NCBI GenBank assembly: GCA_030686995.1
Contig: CM060697.1
Location: forward strand, 42,565,015-42,629,014
DNA: 64,000 nucleotides
Source: Artemisia argyi
Taxonomy: Eukaryota > Streptophyta > Magnoliopsida > Asterales > Asteraceae
Reading direction: 5' to 3'
Position numbers and translations under genes: made by a program. The notes beneath the pieces were generated by a model. It was not told the origin of the DNA. It saw nothing but the letters and a program-made list of their open reading frames with translations, and did not search any database. Positions 11,386-22,424 of the stretch are shown piece after piece. Numbering within the stretch: the stretch's first letter is position 1; each line of letters starts with the position of its first letter.

Positions 11386-11523
11386 ACTAAAAATAAATTT
11401 TTAATGGAGTTAACCGGGACATAATAAAGTCATAAAAATTGTAAAAATATGTTGGGTTAACTAAAAATAAATTTTTAACGGAGTTAACCGGGACATAATA
11501 AAGTCATAAAAATTGTAAAAATA
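11386..11523. repeat. Tandem duplication of about 70 bp present in only one LTR
   Basis: The unit beginning GGTTAACTAAAAATAAATTT and ending AAAAATATGTTGG occurs twice here but once in the partner LTR (near 17540-17610). The LTRs were identical at integration, so the change is younger than the insertion, or the other copy lost a unit. Confidence 0.85.
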
Positions 11524-12174
11524 TGTTGGGTACAAGTATTGAGTATTTGGAAAATTATTATTTAGTTTTTACGAAAACCGTCGTAAATAAATTAGGCGTA
11601 CGATATAAATTTAATAAATTTCCAAAACAGCGGGTAAATTAATATTATAATTTTTATATTATTAAAATGAATATAAAAATATATTGGGATTATAGTCGGG
11701 AGTGTCGGACGTGTTAGTCACATTATTGATCGCTTGTTAACGTTTATTTAGAAATAAATATACGTAAAAAGTCAATTATACCAAAAGTATTAATTTAAAT
11801 ATCCTACGAGTGGAATAGTATGCAAGTGCCATAATGATGATATGCAGACTATTTGTAGTCTGTATGAGATGTCCCTATTGATTATGCATGAATTCGCACC
11901 TGAACCAATACGGTTACGCGAATTTAAATACTCGTAAACTAAATTTATGATGAAATGAGTAATGCACGTGAATAGTGAAATTTCTTCCGGAAATGAATAG
12001 TGTCAAGTGAATAGTAAAATTTCTGAACGCTTCTCAGAATATCAAATTGACCTCAAAAATGATGAATAGTGATCGATGAATAGTAAATGATGAATAGTAA
12101 CCTGTGAATAGTAAATTGTCGAGGTTTGGAAAATGACCAAAAATTACGAGTTGTGACAGTCTTCCCTTCTAACA

Positions 12175-12640
12175 GGAACTTCGTCCCGAAGTTCAGTTTG
12201 TGTTGGTCTCTAGAGTGGTATTGGTGAAAAGATGATGATATTTATCGTGTACGCTACTGAGCTCTAATGGGAGTTCAAGTCTGTAGGCCACTAGGCCCAT
12301 ACTGTCTGAAATATTGAATGGTCCAATGTATCTCGGGTTTATCTTCCCAAATTTTTCTTAATGGTATCATGCCTTTCCTAGGTAGAACTTTCAACATAAT
12401 CCTGCCATTAACTTGAAATTCTAAGAGTTTACAACTTATTGAACTTGTAACTGATTCTTGATTTGTAGGAAATTCCAGGTTATTTCATGAATGCTTACGG
12501 GACTAGTGAGTTGGGCTTTTCCAAATTTCGATCCGTCAATGGATGTTGGCACTTCGACCATAGAGTGCTTCAAATGATGTAGTCTCTAAGCTCATGTGGT
12601 AACTATGGTTGTAAAAGAATCTGATTTATGGCAAATGGTT
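12175..12640 (-). pseudogene. Integrase C-terminal remnant of the Tekay-like insert
   Basis: Read on the minus strand in broken frames, this shows typical gypsy integrase end motifs: SLETTSFEALYGRSANIH near 12600-12540, then a GRIMLKVLPRKG-like block near 12400, then PRYIGPF and GLVAYRLELPLELSSVH at about 12330-12220. These correspond to the last part of the integrase core and the GPF/Y module. Frameshifts and stops interrupt it. A polypurine tract (AGAAGGGAAGA on the minus strand) abuts the left LTR near 12160. Everything between gag and this remnant is deleted, and no chromodomain was recognised. Confidence 0.75.
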
Positions 12641-12991
12641 AGTCCAACCATTTCTATAGTCAATCACTCATGCTCAGAGCATATCTTCCTATGTTTGAAT
12701 CGTTCTCTAATTTCTGACCATTGGTCTCTAGATGATAGGTGGTGTAGTTTTAAAGGAATCTTAATGAAATTGCTAGGAGTTTGCGGTGATAAAAGATAGA
12801 ATATTCATTAGATCGGAATTCGTTAATAGTACATGAAACTTATACGATAGAACGTAGAATTAAACACAAAAGAAATACAACACAAGAGAGTTTAGGCTTT
12901 AGTTTATTTTTAAGGTAGAAGTTCTTGGTTCTTGAACATTGTTGTCATCCTCAGCGTTGTTGATGTGTGGACCATTTCCTCCTCCGATGAC

Positions 12992-14083
12992 CTAGGCTCT
13001 CCCACGAGCCCTTCCACCTTGGTTCCTTTTCTCTAGGTTTCCTTGTTTTGGGCATTCATTCCTGTAATGGCCTATTTCTCCATAGCCAAAACATGTCACT
13101 GAGGGTTTCTGATCTCCGGTAATGATTGGAAATTTGCATTCCCAAGTTGCATGACCAACCTTCTTACAGTTGCCACATGGATTAAGACAAGGTCCATGGT
13201 TATGATGATTCTGACACTTGTTGCATTTAGGTAGAGTACCCTGGTAACCTTTCTTTTCACTTGGCTTCACAACGTAGGCCCTAACCACTTCATGTTGTTT
13301 GTTTGACTGCCATACTTGATCGTCTCCTTGGTTGTCATCCTTTTTCCTCTTGTTTTCGTTGTTGTTGTTGACAGTAGTTTCTTGCTTCATCACTTGAGCC
13401 ATAAGCTTTTGAGACATTCTGATAGCTTCCTCCAGCGTGTCTGATTTAGAAGCAATTACGTTCCCACTTATGTTGCACGGTATTCCACCGATGAAATTTT
13501 CTAGCAGCTTTTCGTTATCTGGGACCATAGTTGGACATAGCACAGCCAACTCCTGAAACCTTCGGATATATGCCTCGATATCATTACCTGCTGTCACTAG
13601 CTTATAAAACTCTGTTTCCAACTTCTGCACCTCAGTACGAGGGCGAAACTTATCAGTCATCAATTTCTTGAATTGCTCCCAGGTGAGCTTGTAGGCATTT
13701 TCCATACCCATCGGTTGAGCATAAGAATTCCACCATGACATAGCTTCATCCAAAAGCATACCAGTAGCAAATTTTACCTTGCTGCCATCAGGATAGTTGC
13801 ACATGAGGAACACATTCTCAGTCTTTTCGAACCAGCGAATCAAAGCAACCGCTCCTTCAATGCCCTTAAACTTGATGGGATCACTAACCTTAAAATTCTT
13901 CCAAGTACATTCGCGCTTATTATCGGATTGCCCATTTGTCCCTGTCTGTAAAGCGGTCTCAGCAGCCTTTGCAGCTACCTCAGCTCTCTCGATCTCTAGA
14001 GCTTCGGCAATACTATCCTTAACCAATTTCCGAATAGCAACAGGTGTCATAGTTGGAGTACCTTTAACTTTCCTTGGCGGCAT
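12992..14083 (-). CDS. Gag polyprotein of the Tekay-like insert
   Basis: 363 codons, starting MPPRKVKGTPTMTPVAIRKL. Order: a basic/coiled N-terminus (1-60); the retrotransposon gag core (about 75-240, with IRWFEKTENVF, FATGMLLDEAMSWWNS and YIRRFQELAVLCP); a lysine/asparagine-rich linker; then two zinc knuckles near residues 300-350. The first knuckle, CGNCKKVGHATWEC, is a proper CX2CX4HX4C. In the second, CFGYGEIGHYRNEC, the second cysteine is tyrosine, so metal binding there is doubtful. The ORF stops at a TAG after GRARGRA, and the family sequence seems to continue in frame for about 30 codons before a further stop, so this TAG is probably a nonsense mutation. Gag forms the virus-like particle and binds genomic RNA. 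It is the only intact gene of this element. Confidence 0.9.
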   Translation of the reverse strand: MPPRKVKGTPTMTPVAIRKLVKDSIAEALEIERAEVAAKAAETALQTGTNGQSDNKRECTWKNFKVSDPIKFKGIEGAVALIRWFEKTENVFLMCNYPDGSKVKFATGMLLDEAMSWWNSYAQPMGMENAYKLTWEQFKKLMTDKFRPRTEVQKLETEFYKLVTAGNDIEAYIRRFQELAVLCPTMVPDNEKLLENFIGGIPCNISGNVIASKSDTLEEAIRMSQKLMAQVMKQETTVNNNNENKRKKDDNQGDDQVWQSNKQHEVVRAYVVKPSEKKGYQGTLPKCNKCQNHHNHGPCLNPCGNCKKVGHATWECKFPIITGDQKPSVTCFGYGEIGHYRNECPKQGNLEKRNQGGRARGRA

Positions 14084-15155
14084 AGCTCTTCAAAACGAGA
14101 AAAGAAGGGTGAGACATAATTAAGACGTTTCCTAGTAGTAGATGTTCGAGAGTGGATTATCATAGAATGAAAGGTTGATGTTGCGATATAACGAGTTGAC
14201 GTGGCTCGAGTGGTTTTGTGATATCCTGAGATTTTCTGTTGGGTTTTAAATGATCATAATGTACCTAGGGATCCTCTTTATATATGATATGGAAAGTCTT
14301 TCTTAGGGAGGTCATTGATAATATCCACTTATCAATATTGGGAGTAATGAGTGATGAGTGACATAGGAATCTATAGAGTGTCACCTAATTCCTTATATAT
14401 ACATATGAGGATGGGGAAAGGAAATGATAGTGATGGTAAGAAGGGAAAAGACTGTGACAAGTGAGACAAAACGAGATTGTGATAAAAGAAAATGTAAGTG
14501 TATTGTGTATAAATATGAAGATTCATGAGATGAAATGGCCAGTTAACCTGCTTCCAATCGGTGGTTCACGAAGTGATGAAAAATATGAATGTTCCGACAA
14601 CGAGAGTGTATACACACACATAAATGTAACATTTTGAAATTGAGTAAAGGATTCAATCCAGACAAAATCTTATTATAACCATTCTCAGTGTTGCAAAATT
14701 CATTTCTGAGTCGGATATAGGTAGTCAGCCTATGTCCCACTATCCCGGGTTGAATATAGGTGACTAGTCTATATTCCACCGAGGTTCCATGAATTTTGAA
14801 ATACTCAGCTCAGTTATACTAATACTATGTCCTTCACAAATACCAAGACGTTCAGAAAGACTAAGGCAGGTGACCAAACTCGAGGTCAAATGATGAAACT
14901 ATGCAAGGAGAAGGCGTAACATGAGGCGCATAAGTTATGTAAGCATACTAATAGGGAAGACAATTATAGTAATCAACCAGAATAAGTGAATATAATATAC
15001 CAGATAATGAGACACAAATCTCATCACCTAAGTCAGCAACAAACCACAAGTGAGGCATCATCTTGGCAGGCAGGCACGTGACGGTCATAGGGTTAAGTTT
15101 TCGTAAAAGTAGCTATAGTCTAGGTTTTAAAAACACTTAGTTCGCTATAGCCAAA
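14084..15155 (-). other. 5' leader of the Tekay-like insert
   Basis: Non-coding sequence between primer site and gag (read on the minus strand). It has an imperfect repeat of GGTTGAATATAGGTGACTAG and GGATATAGGTAGTCAGCC near 14710-14770. No gene seen. Confidence 0.6.
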
Positions 15156-15167
15156 GCTCTGATACCA
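15156..15167 (-). other. Primer binding site of the Tekay-like insert
   Basis: TGGTATCAGAGC on the minus strand, three bases from the LTR at 15171. This is the standard initiator tRNA-Met primer site of plant LTR retrotransposons and it fixes the element's orientation. Confidence 0.9.
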
Positions 15168-15170
15168 ATC

Positions 15171-18100
15171 TGTCACACCCCCAAAATCGAGTCCAGCGGA
15201 AGCATACATGTAGCTGGGGTGTAACTCAATTGGTATTACAACACAAGTTCAAAAATGGTTTTCACTTTAATCATTTAGAATAAAATCGTTTAATCAAAAA
15301 TGTTGAATTTACATCGTTAAAAGTAGTGCGGAAGTAGGCCCTTAAAGTAGTTTAAAAACGGTCCCCAAATGAATAATCAGAGTCTTCTATGACCATGCCA
15401 TGCCCTGCCAAAACCTCCAGTAGCGTGCCATTGGTTAAAACCTGAAAATACATGCTAAAGTGTCAACACGAGGTTGGTGAGTTCATAGAGTTTGTTTAAC
15501 AAATAATGCCTATAGAGAAATAATCGCCCAGCAAAGGCATTGTAAATCCACTCAGTTGCAAGTCCCGCCATAAGAGACTTGTAACCTGTGTGTTTACAAC
15601 CCACTGCCAAATGTATTAAAGTCTACGTGAACAAAAGTAATTACTGGTATCCAAATTCCCAGATAAATATAGCAAAATGGCTATATAAGTAATTCAGTCA
15701 ATGAGGTTATATCAACAATGCTGACAATGTCGCCAGAAAAATAATGCTGACAATGTCGCCAGATAAAATAATACTGACAATGAGGCCAGATAAATAATGC
15801 TGACAATGTCGCCAGATAAATAATACTGACAATGAGGTCATATAAAATAAGTAATAATGTTTAAGAGACAAGTCATATGAAATACAGGTAATCAAGCATA
15901 CCAATGAAATGTAGGTAATCAACCAGGTAAAGCAAGGAATGCATTTAAGTAAAACGAGCATGTATTCTCCCCCAAAGAGTTTGCAGAATAATTAAAAAGT
16001 ATGGGCTATGACTCACCTGGAGCGATAGCTACGATGACAAAAATGGATACACTGAAATGAGGCACGATCTCTAACCGCAACCTAATATGAGTAATAACGA
16101 TCTACTTTAGATCATGACGTAATGAATTTGAATGCACATGCACATGATGCCTATACCACTCGTAACTTGAAAATACTTGTTATTGTCAAAGTATAATAGT
16201 TTCCATACTTAGGAAAATAAGTCCAAATATAAAAGTATATAACTTGTCGTAGTATAACGTATAAAAATGTTAGTGTTATATTCCTCGTCTTGAAAACCTT
16301 ATAATAGTGTCTAGTAGTCGCGTAACAAACCTTGAGTCGTACGTATTTCGTTAATTAAAAATAAACTCCTTCAATAAGAAATCTAGAAAATATATTATTT
16401 AGTACGTAGTTATATTATTTTCTAGTAGTGACTATATATATATACATATATAGTTTTGACGATTTTAAAACATGTATAACTTTGTCGTTTTAAGCTCATT
16501 TTCCTCGTTCTTTATATCCACGGATTCGTTTTAGTATGTATTAATATATTTTCGATAGCTCGGTTCCTCTAGGTTACGTTTAACGCCTCTATTTGCCCGT
16601 CGAAAACTGTCAAACAGCATACAGTTTTTCAGAAAATAGTTTTCGTCGTTAAATTCGAAAAATCATATCTCCTTCGTTATTAACTCGTTTTAATCCGTTC
16701 TTTCGCCCACGGATTCGTTTTTGAAAGTATTTTCTAAATCTTTGTTCAAAAATATCCCCTGAGTTACTGAGTTTCCCACGTTCTAAAAATAGCAACAGTA
16801 GGTATATGTAATATTTCAAAAATCATTTCTAAGGTTCCAATCTAGTTCCAACTTCAACCAAACCACTTTCAATCACCACAAAACTAGTCTAATCCTACCA
16901 TACACCTTCTTAGGGTGTCATGGATTCCTAAACATCATCAATCTAGTGGATCTAACAAGGAAATCCAAAATAAATATTTCTAGGGTTTATAAGTTAATAG
17001 TTTATAAAATGAAGTGGTATAAGCTAATATATGCATAAGATCTTGTATGAAAACCATATGATCAATATAAATACTTGAAGAAATAATGAAAATAAACTTT
17101 GTAAACTTACTTGAGAGATTAAGGAGATTTTTGAGGATGAAAACCTAATTAACCTAAAGGTTTTTATTTCAAAACCTTAAAATAGGTAACTAATGGTACT
17201 TGAAAAACACTTGATCTTGAAAAATACTTGGTTCCTCCATGTGGTCTTGTGGTTGCCGGTTCCAAGAAGAGAGAAAAAGAGAGAATAAGTTTCTTTTGTA
17301 ACTTGAAAAATGAGAAACAATATCTTATGTATTATGGTAGAAAAATATCTCATGTATTATTGTAGACAAAGTGGTGTAAGTATTAATGAGAGTTAGTAGG
17401 ACATTTTCAAACATGTAAGAGATTGATATGGAGGGGGGGGGGGGGGGGGGCGGCAAGATGGGGGAAAGGAAGAAAAAGATGTAATGTGTAAGAGTTAGTT
17501 GATATTGAGTAGTATTTTAGTGTTTTTGGGTAATACCGGGTTAACTAAAAATAAATTTTTAACGGAGTTAACCGGGACATAATAAAGTCATAAAAATTGT
17601 AAAAATATGTCGGGTACAAGTATTGAGTATTTGGAAAATTATTATTTAGTTTTTACGAAAACCGTCGTAAATAAATTAGGCGTACGATATAAATTTAATA
17701 AATTTCCAAAACAGCGGGTAAATTAATATTATAATTTTTATATTATTAAAATGAATATAAAAATATATTGGGATCATATTCGGGAGTGTCGGACGTGTTA
17801 GTCACATTATTGATCGCTTGTTAACGTTTATTTAGAAATAAATATACGTAAAAAGTCAATTATACCAAAAGTATTAATTTAAATATCCTACGAGTGGAAT
17901 AGTATGCAAATGCCATAATGATGATATGCAGACTATTTCTAGTCTGTATGAGATGTCCCTATTGATTATGCATGAATTCGCACCTGAACCAATACGGTTA
18001 CGCGAATTTAAATACTCGTAAACTAAATTTATGATGAAATGAGTAATGCACGTGAATAGTGAAATTTCTTCCGGAAATGAATAGTGTCAAGTGAATAGTA

Positions 18101-18241
18101 AAATTTCTGAACGCTTCTCAGAATATCAAATTGACCTAAAAAATGATGAATAGTGATCGATGAATAGTAAATGATGAATAGTACCTGTGAATAGTAAATT
18201 GTCGAGGTTTAGAAAATGACCGGAAATTACGAGTTGTGACA
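15171..18241 (-). repeat. 5' LTR of the Tekay-like insert (right copy)
   Basis: 3071 bp, partner of 9008-12158. It has a single copy of the ~70-bp unit and an 18-base G run at 17433-17450 where the partner has 16. Confidence 0.95.
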
Positions 18242-18246
18242 GAGGT
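18242..18246 (+). repeat. Right target-site duplication GAGGT
   Basis: Pairs with 9003-9007. Confidence 0.95.
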
Positions 18247-19640
18247 CAAGTCAGAGCCTGCAAGCTCGGCTCAACTTCGACCCTGAGTATGAAGCATCTC
18301 CACCGCGTCACCGAAAGGAGAGGCGCGAGAAGGATAGCCGCCGACCCCAGTGATTACTAGGATCGGAAGGAAAGTTCTGGATGATGAAGCAGCTGACTTA
18401 CAGTACCTGTAGGAGCATGAAGACGATGGATGGCGTACCAATGCCCACACTAGGCTTGGTAGTCGCAGGGTTCATGATAGACTTGGGCGACGGCGCTCCC
18501 CAAGCGAAAGCCCTTCAAGCTCGGATTCCGAGGACAGTCGACGCAAGCACCGCAAAAGAGTAAGCTCGTCCTCAAGTGACTTTTCGGACAACGAGGACAA
18601 AGAAACAGGACACTGGAAGTCTAAGAAAATATACTGCGACCAGGAGGACGAAGATATGTCTCATTCCTGGCGCCGCCAAAAGGTTGACGCATTCACTCAG
18701 CGCATCAGTGATTTTTCAGAAGATAAGAGAAGGTGCATGCCCGCTAATGTTAAAACTTATGATGGGACAGGTGATCCTGACGACCACCTAAAAATTTTCG
18801 AATCACCGCTACCATCGAAAATTGGCCACAACCCGTGTGATGCCACATGTTTAATTCTACATTAGTAGGGAATGCACGAAACTGGTTCAGTAAGCTGCCA
18901 CGTAGAAGCATCGATGGGTTTGAAGAGTTTCGGAAGGCGTTTCGCTCAAACTTTACTCAGAGGAAGAAGTGCGCCAAGAACCATGTCGAGCTTGCTAGGG
19001 TAAAACAACCCCAAGGGGAATCCACAAGCACTTATGTAGAGCGCTATAAGGACGAACGCATACACGTCAAGGCATGCCCCGAAATACTTAAGATCTCAGG
19101 GTTTATGAATGGAATCAATAACCCAGAACTTATCAAAAGGTTAAACGATAGGGTTCCCCAAACCTTTGACGAACTTATGAAGCGCACGAGGTCCTTTATC
19201 CAAGGAGAAGCCGCAGCTGCGGATAGCAAGAAAGGCTACTCAAACTATAGGTCACAAGAACAGCCCAGGAGACAATCCAACGACCAGAGTAGCAACCGAA
19301 ACAAAAGCTACCACAGTCAAGGGGCGGATGAGAGAATGACAAGTATACCCTACTAACGAAGACTCCTAAGGAGATATTTGCGACGGAAGGCGTGAAATTC
19401 CCGAAACCACCACCAATGCGTACCCAAGAAGAGCGGCGCATAGGGAACGGGTATTGCGAGTATCATGGACAGAAGGGCCACACCACTAGTGAGTGTGTCC
19501 AATTGTGCCAACTAATTGATAAGCTAGTAAAAGAAGGCAGATTGGATCATCTAGTTAAGAACATCAAGGATGGGAAAGCAAACAAAAGACCGGGAGCAAG
19601 AAAGAAGCACCTAAGGACAAGGCTAACACCATCTACATGA
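18247..19640 (+). pseudogene. gag of Retand-like copy 2 (continued)
   Basis: Resumes the frame broken at 9007. Pieces in order: a charged Arg/Glu-rich stretch; SHSWRRQKVDAFTQRISDF and YDGTGDPDDHL near 18660-18790; the gag core from 18847 (GNARNWFSKLPRRSIDGFEEF, TSTYVERYKDE, SGFMNGINNPEL); a serine/asparagine/arginine linker; and a knuckle-like YCEYHGQKGHTTSEC near 19455. The domain is spread over three frames with several frameshifts and stops (for example the TAA near 19354), so no full Gag can be made. It fits the retrotransposon gag (PF03732-type) family. Confidence 0.8.
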
Positions 19641-19739
19641 TACAATCATGGCAGCGAAAGATTAGGCAAAAGGTCAGCCAAAAATTTTCTTATGGAAGCG
19701 AAATCTCTTTCCCCACCTTGGCTGCAGACAACGTAGTGG

Positions 19740-20167
19740 CGGAACCACTAACCATCTAGATAAATGCGGGGGGTCACGATATCCACCGCATGTATGTTGA
19801 TGGAGGGGCATCCGCAGACATAATGTATGAACATTGTTTCAAACGATTGCGACCTGAGATACAAAGTCAGTTAAGCCCGGCCACGATGTCGTTGACTGGC
19901 TTTACGAGAGAAAAGATATGGCCCATGGGGCAAATACGACTACTAGTTGTTGTTGGTAATAAGGAACACTCCACGGCAGCCTGGATGAATTTTATGGTGA
20001 TCAGATCTCCTTCGCCATACAATGGCATTATTGGAAGACCAGGAATATCAGCCATATGCGCGGTACCGTCCACAGCACATGGGATGCTCAAATTCCCGGT
20101 AGAAGGTGACATTGTCACCTTATACAATACCACCGTACCACCTAGAGAGTGTAACACGATTACATGA
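19740..20167 (+). pseudogene. Aspartic protease of Retand-like copy 2
   Basis: The best frame runs from 19790. The active-site motif is YVDGGASADIMYE, where the usual D-T/S-G is D-G-G, as is common in Tat-lineage proteases. The hydrophobic and glycine block NGIIGRPGISAI follows at the expected distance. A stop (TAG near 19758) lies just upstream, and a TGA at 20165-20167 separates it in frame from the RT part. The enzyme would cut Gag-Pol during particle maturation. Confidence 0.75.
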
Positions 20168-20807
20168 GAGACGACACACACTCCAGAACATCGCGCAGCT
20201 AAAGAATCAAACCTGAAGGTCGTAATTCATCCTGATTACCCGGAGCAAGAAGTATCGATCGGGGGATCGCTGTCTGATAAAGGCAGAGCGGCCGTGTGCG
20301 CGCTCTTGCAAAGGAATCTGGATATCTTCGCATGGGAACCAAAGCACATGACTGGTGTGCCACGCTCGATTATAGAACACAAGTTGAAAATCCGACAAGG
20401 ATACTCTCCAGTACGGCAGAAAAAGTGCGGCCAGGCTTCAGAGCGCGCAAAAGCCATTCTAGAGGAAGTACACAAGCTTGTGGACACAGGTATCATGAGA
20501 GAAGTCTATTACCATGACTGGCTCTTCAATCCAGTGATGGTAAAAAAGAGTGATGGTAGTTGGCGGATGTGCATGGATTTCACTGATCTCAACAAGCATG
20601 TCCGCAAGACTGCTACCCACTACCAGAGATAGACTGGAAGGTAGAATCTTTGTGCGGATACCCCTTTAAATGTTTCTTAGACGCATACAAAGGGTACCAC
20701 CAAATCCAAATGGCTAAAGAAGACGAGGAAAAAACAGCCCTCCACACAAGCCAGGGTGTTTATTGTTATACAAAGATGCCTTTTGGCTTAAAGAATGCGG
20801 GCGCCAC
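20168..20807 (+). pseudogene. Reverse transcriptase, N-terminal part (split by the Athila-like insert)
   Basis: Recognisable pol sequence: LQRNLDIFAWEPKHMTGV, then GIMREVYYHDWLFNPVMVKK, SDGSWRMCMDFTDLNK, then in the next frame GYPFKCFLDAYKGYHQIQM and PFGLKNAGAT. The first catalytic aspartate lies in FLDAYKGYHQ. A one-base deletion near 20595 shifts the frame after DLNK. The coding sequence breaks off at the Ala-Thr codons, where the Athila-like LTR begins, and resumes at 28831. The part with the YVDD box is at 28826-28980. Confidence 0.85.
20803..20807 (+). repeat. Left target-site duplication GCCAC of the Athila-like insert
   Basis: GCCAC here and at 28826-28830 flank the insert exactly. 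Confidence 0.95.
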
Positions 20808-22254
20808 TGATGAGGCGAAAAATGAACCATTTTTAGGGGGTCATTTAAAGCCGAATTCGAATTTATTTGATCAAATATTGCCCTAAATCGTTCCTTTTGT
20901 CATTTTAGGTACTTTTGGAGTGAATTCTGGAAAAGGAAGCATTTTGGACGTTTTTGGAGCATAAAGTGAAGAAAACGGCAAAGTCTTAATTTTCCTTGCT
21001 GGGAACAGTACCTGACGGCGTCACATGCTCCTTAATGACGGCGTCAAGAGTAATACAAGAGGTGGAAGTGGATAAAGTCCGTGACGATTCAGAAGAGTTT
21101 TACACTAGGGACATGACGGCGTCACCATAGGCCGTCATGGTCCAAATACGAGTGACGGCCCAGAGTAGAAGTGCACATGACGGCGTCATAACTGGATCTA
21201 GGCAATCCGATCTCATTATGGGTGGCGAGTTGACGGCGTCAAAAATTCCTTCTTGACGCTGTCACCCTGTAAAATCTATATATAGTTTTGCAATTTTCAT
21301 TCATTAGAGAGGGACAAGTAGGGTGTAACTTTGGAGAGAAACCCTAGTCCGAATATTACAGCTTTTACAAGGGTTTTTACCCTTTGAAACCTTTCATGTT
21401 CAATTGAGATAAGTACTTTTTCAATTCATTCAATATGTCTATGTGTTGTTTGAATATATCTTACACTTGTCTTGAATTCAATATGCTTGGCTAGATCTCT
21501 TGTGTGTTTGCTTAGATGTAGTGAAACCTAGATGTTAAATATGGGTTGATTGTTTGTTTATAGTTGTTACGGATGATTGTATTCGATGTTAGGCTTAAGA
21601 AAACTGGTAGACTTCCATTGGTGACATGCTTGAACGTCTTAAGAAACATGATCAGAGGTGTACTATGATTTTTGGTTGTATTTAATGCGTAGGAGAATTC
21701 TAATGATCCCATGTTAGGAGCTTCTAACGGCTCAACATAGGAGTGAAGTAGGATCCTATAGAGTTAGGGAATATTGTACACGGCCCTACGACTAGTATTA
21801 AGGAATACGACCCGTCATCCATGCAATTGTAACAAAGTATCAACCTATAAAAGATATCTAGGGAGTAATGAAACCTAAGTAAACACAACTTTCCCTATTA
21901 TTGTTCACACCACACTAGTTTAATTAGCTTTATTTTCAATTCTGTTATTTTATTTTGATTGCATCTTTAGTTATTGGGTTAGTTGAGTAGCAACTAATTC
22001 CGCCCATTCTTCCAAAAACCCGAGATTTTAATTGCTTTTATAAAAATATAAAAATACAAAAAGAATCATCTCTCATCTCTAGACCTAGTTTTTAGGCTTT
22101 CTAATCCTAGCGACACTATTCCTGAGTTGAACGATCAATCCCCCGGTACTTGTCACTATATTATACTACAACGATCAGGTACACTGCCTGGTGGGGGTTG
22201 TAAGCCTCTCGAGCTCCCTCGAGAGGTAAAGCCTGGTGCGATTCCCAAGTATCA
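20808..22254 (+). repeat. 5' LTR of the Athila-like insert
   Basis: 1447 bp, the same length as its partner. It holds the palindrome array at 21013-21264 and a TATA-like TCTATATATAG at 21275-21285. The final 120 bp carry a GAGCTCCCTCGAGAGG-like inverted motif. Confidence 0.95.
21013..21264 (+). promoter_or_regulatory. TGACGGCGTCA palindrome array upstream of the TATA box
   Basis: Five exact TGACGGCGTCA words at 21013, 21036, 21114, 21178 and 21231, and a variant TGACGCTGTCA at 21254. Half-sites (TGACGATTC, GGCCGTCATGG, TGACGGCCC) lie in between. The core TGACG/CGTCA is the known binding half-site of plant TGA-type bZIP factors (as-1-like). The last copy ends about 12 bp before the TATA box. 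The 3' LTR repeats the array with small changes. Confidence 0.75.
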
Positions 22255-22260
22255 AGTTTT

Positions 22261-22279
22261 TGGCGCCGCAGCCCGGGGA
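22261..22279 (+). other. Primer binding site of the Athila-like insert
   Basis: TGGCGCCGCAGCCCGGGGA begins six bases after the 5' LTR. It resembles the TGGCGCCGTTGCCGGGGA-type site of plant Athila and related elements, differing at a few positions. Confidence 0.7.
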
Positions 22280-22424
22280 ATAGTTATTTTCTAGGTTAGG
22301 ATTTCTTTTTATTAGGTCTACTTGCTAGATTGCTTTCTAGTAAGATTTTATTTTTATTTTTAGGTTTTATTTAGTCTATCTTATTTCTTCGTGTCTTTGT
22401 TCGTAATCTTTACCATCCGACATC

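Larger units (their letters stand above)
9008..12158 (-). repeat. 3' LTR of the Tekay-like insert (left copy)
   Basis: 3151 bp; TG...CA ends. It is about 80 bp longer than its partner, because of a tandem duplication of about 70 bp at 11386-11523 plus a small insertion. It contains the minisatellite-like block at 9549-9680, a 16-base G run (11270-11285) and a cluster of TGAATAGT words (11970-12115). No gene: the open frame on the minus strand at 9544-9798 is only the translated repeat block. Confidence 0.95.
9008..18241 (-). mobile_element. Tekay/Del-like Ty3-gypsy element, gag-only, nested in Retand gag
   Basis: Two long LTRs of about 3.1 kb (9008-12158 and 15171-18241, TGTCACACCCCC...GTTGTGACA) enclose only 3.0 kb. 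The primer site and gag show it is on the minus strand, so 15171-18241 is its 5' LTR. It carries one gag gene and a decayed integrase 3' remnant. Protease, RT, RNase H and the integrase core are absent, so it would need proteins from another copy. The very long LTRs, the tRNA-Met type primer site and the gag type suggest the Tekay/Del chromovirus clade. The LTRs differ at about 25-30 of ~3070 aligned positions (counted by eye), so the insertion is recent. Confidence 0.9.
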
